A stretch of DNA of 5,856 bases from Bacteroidales bacterium (GTDB lineage: Bacteria > Bacteroidota > Bacteroidia > Bacteroidales > SMBSF39). The translations under genes and the position numbers were made by a program. The notes beneath the pieces were generated by a model. That model did not search any database. It was not told where the DNA came from and was given only the letters and a program-made list of their open reading frames with translations. Positions within the stretch are counted from its first letter, which is position 1, and every line of letters starts with the position of its first letter. Of the stretch, positions 5,627-5,856 are shown in pieces. The stretch is from positions 1-5,856 of the forward strand of contig JAIOSH010000262.1 of NCBI GenBank assembly GCA_021107685.1, given 5' to 3'.

Positions 5627-5856
5627 TAACCCTGCATTAATGGTCTTTCAATAATTTTATTTGTAAATTATATAGATCATACCGAAAAAAATCATGTTTG
5701 TCCCATAGGCATTATCTACGAAGCTATTAAGCGATGGGGAATTTTGCATAAAATATTATTTCATTAGGTGGCATAAATTGAATTGCGCTTGCAAAAGCAA
5801 AATCTAATTCCAATTTAAAAGCAACTTAAATATCATTACCTTTGTCTATTGAATAA
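5627..5856 (+). other. Region without a convincing gene, downstream of the cassette
   Basis: All six frames are broken by stops; no RNA gene is recognised. Contents seen: TGTTTGTCCCATAGG around 5695-5709, a 5-bp inverted repeat CCCAT/ATGGG (5702-5706 and 5734-5738) separated by 27 bases, a small GCTT/AAGC hairpin at 5787-5798, and a promoter-like element at 5837-5844. The sequence from 5627 may be the host DNA that adjoined 4043 before the cassette inserted. Confidence 0.5.
5837..5844 (+). promoter_or_regulatory. Possible -7 promoter element for a gene beyond the right edge
   Basis: TACCTTTG matches the Bacteroidota -7 consensus TAnnTTTG exactly. No clear TTG-type -33 element lies 17-21 bases upstream. 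Only 12 bases remain after it, so the gene it might serve is outside the window. Confidence 0.4.

Noticed and set aside
5727..5774. 15-residue minus-strand ORF (MPPNEIIFYAKFPIA)
   Set aside because: It looks protein-like and the frame is open a little further upstream, but there is no earlier ATG before a stop and no supporting context. It is too short to call.

Overview
The window is AT-rich, its genes lack clear Shine-Dalgarno sites, and TAnnTTTG-like promoter elements appear in the gaps. Together these suggest a member of the Bacteroidota; this is inferred from style, not from a phylogenetic marker. All genes lie on the + strand.

Positions 1-3996 are a molybdenum-enzyme operon. It opens with the last 23 codons of an XdhC-type maturation factor (stop at 72-74). 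A complete xdhA (125-1597, two [2Fe-2S] clusters plus FAD) and a complete xdhB (1648-3996, molybdopterin subunit) follow, each after a gap of 50 bases. The iron-sulfur cysteines and the purine-binding and catalytic residues known from bovine and Rhodobacter xanthine dehydrogenase are all present. The pair should therefore form an NAD-dependent xanthine dehydrogenase that oxidises hypoxanthine and xanthine to urate, with the XdhC protein inserting the sulfurated cofactor.

Positions 4044-5626 look like a foreign single-gene cassette beside this operon. A DUF4365 gene (predicted PD-(D/E)xK nuclease fold) fills it. An exact 11-base inverted repeat brackets the gene: TGTTATGTGCA at 4042-4052 and TGCACATAACA at 5563-5573. 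Right after the second copy is a long imperfect hairpin (5573-5620). If the segment is circularised at 5626/4044, these parts form an integron attC-like site of about 70 bases: R'' box, hairpin, R' box. The open frame stops 10 bases before this site, as is usual in integron cassettes. No integrase is visible.

The DUF4365 reading frame breaks near its 3' end. The first frame stops at 5271, and the protein appears to continue in the -1 frame to 5552. The two frames meet at A AAA AAG (5187-5193), which is in the phase of a classic -1 ribosomal slippery site, with a weak stem seven bases later. It is either a programmed frameshift, a true one-base deletion, or a homopolymer sequencing error.

Positions 5627-5856 hold no convincing gene. 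They contain a small inverted repeat and, near the right edge, an exact TAnnTTTG element that probably serves a gene beyond the window.
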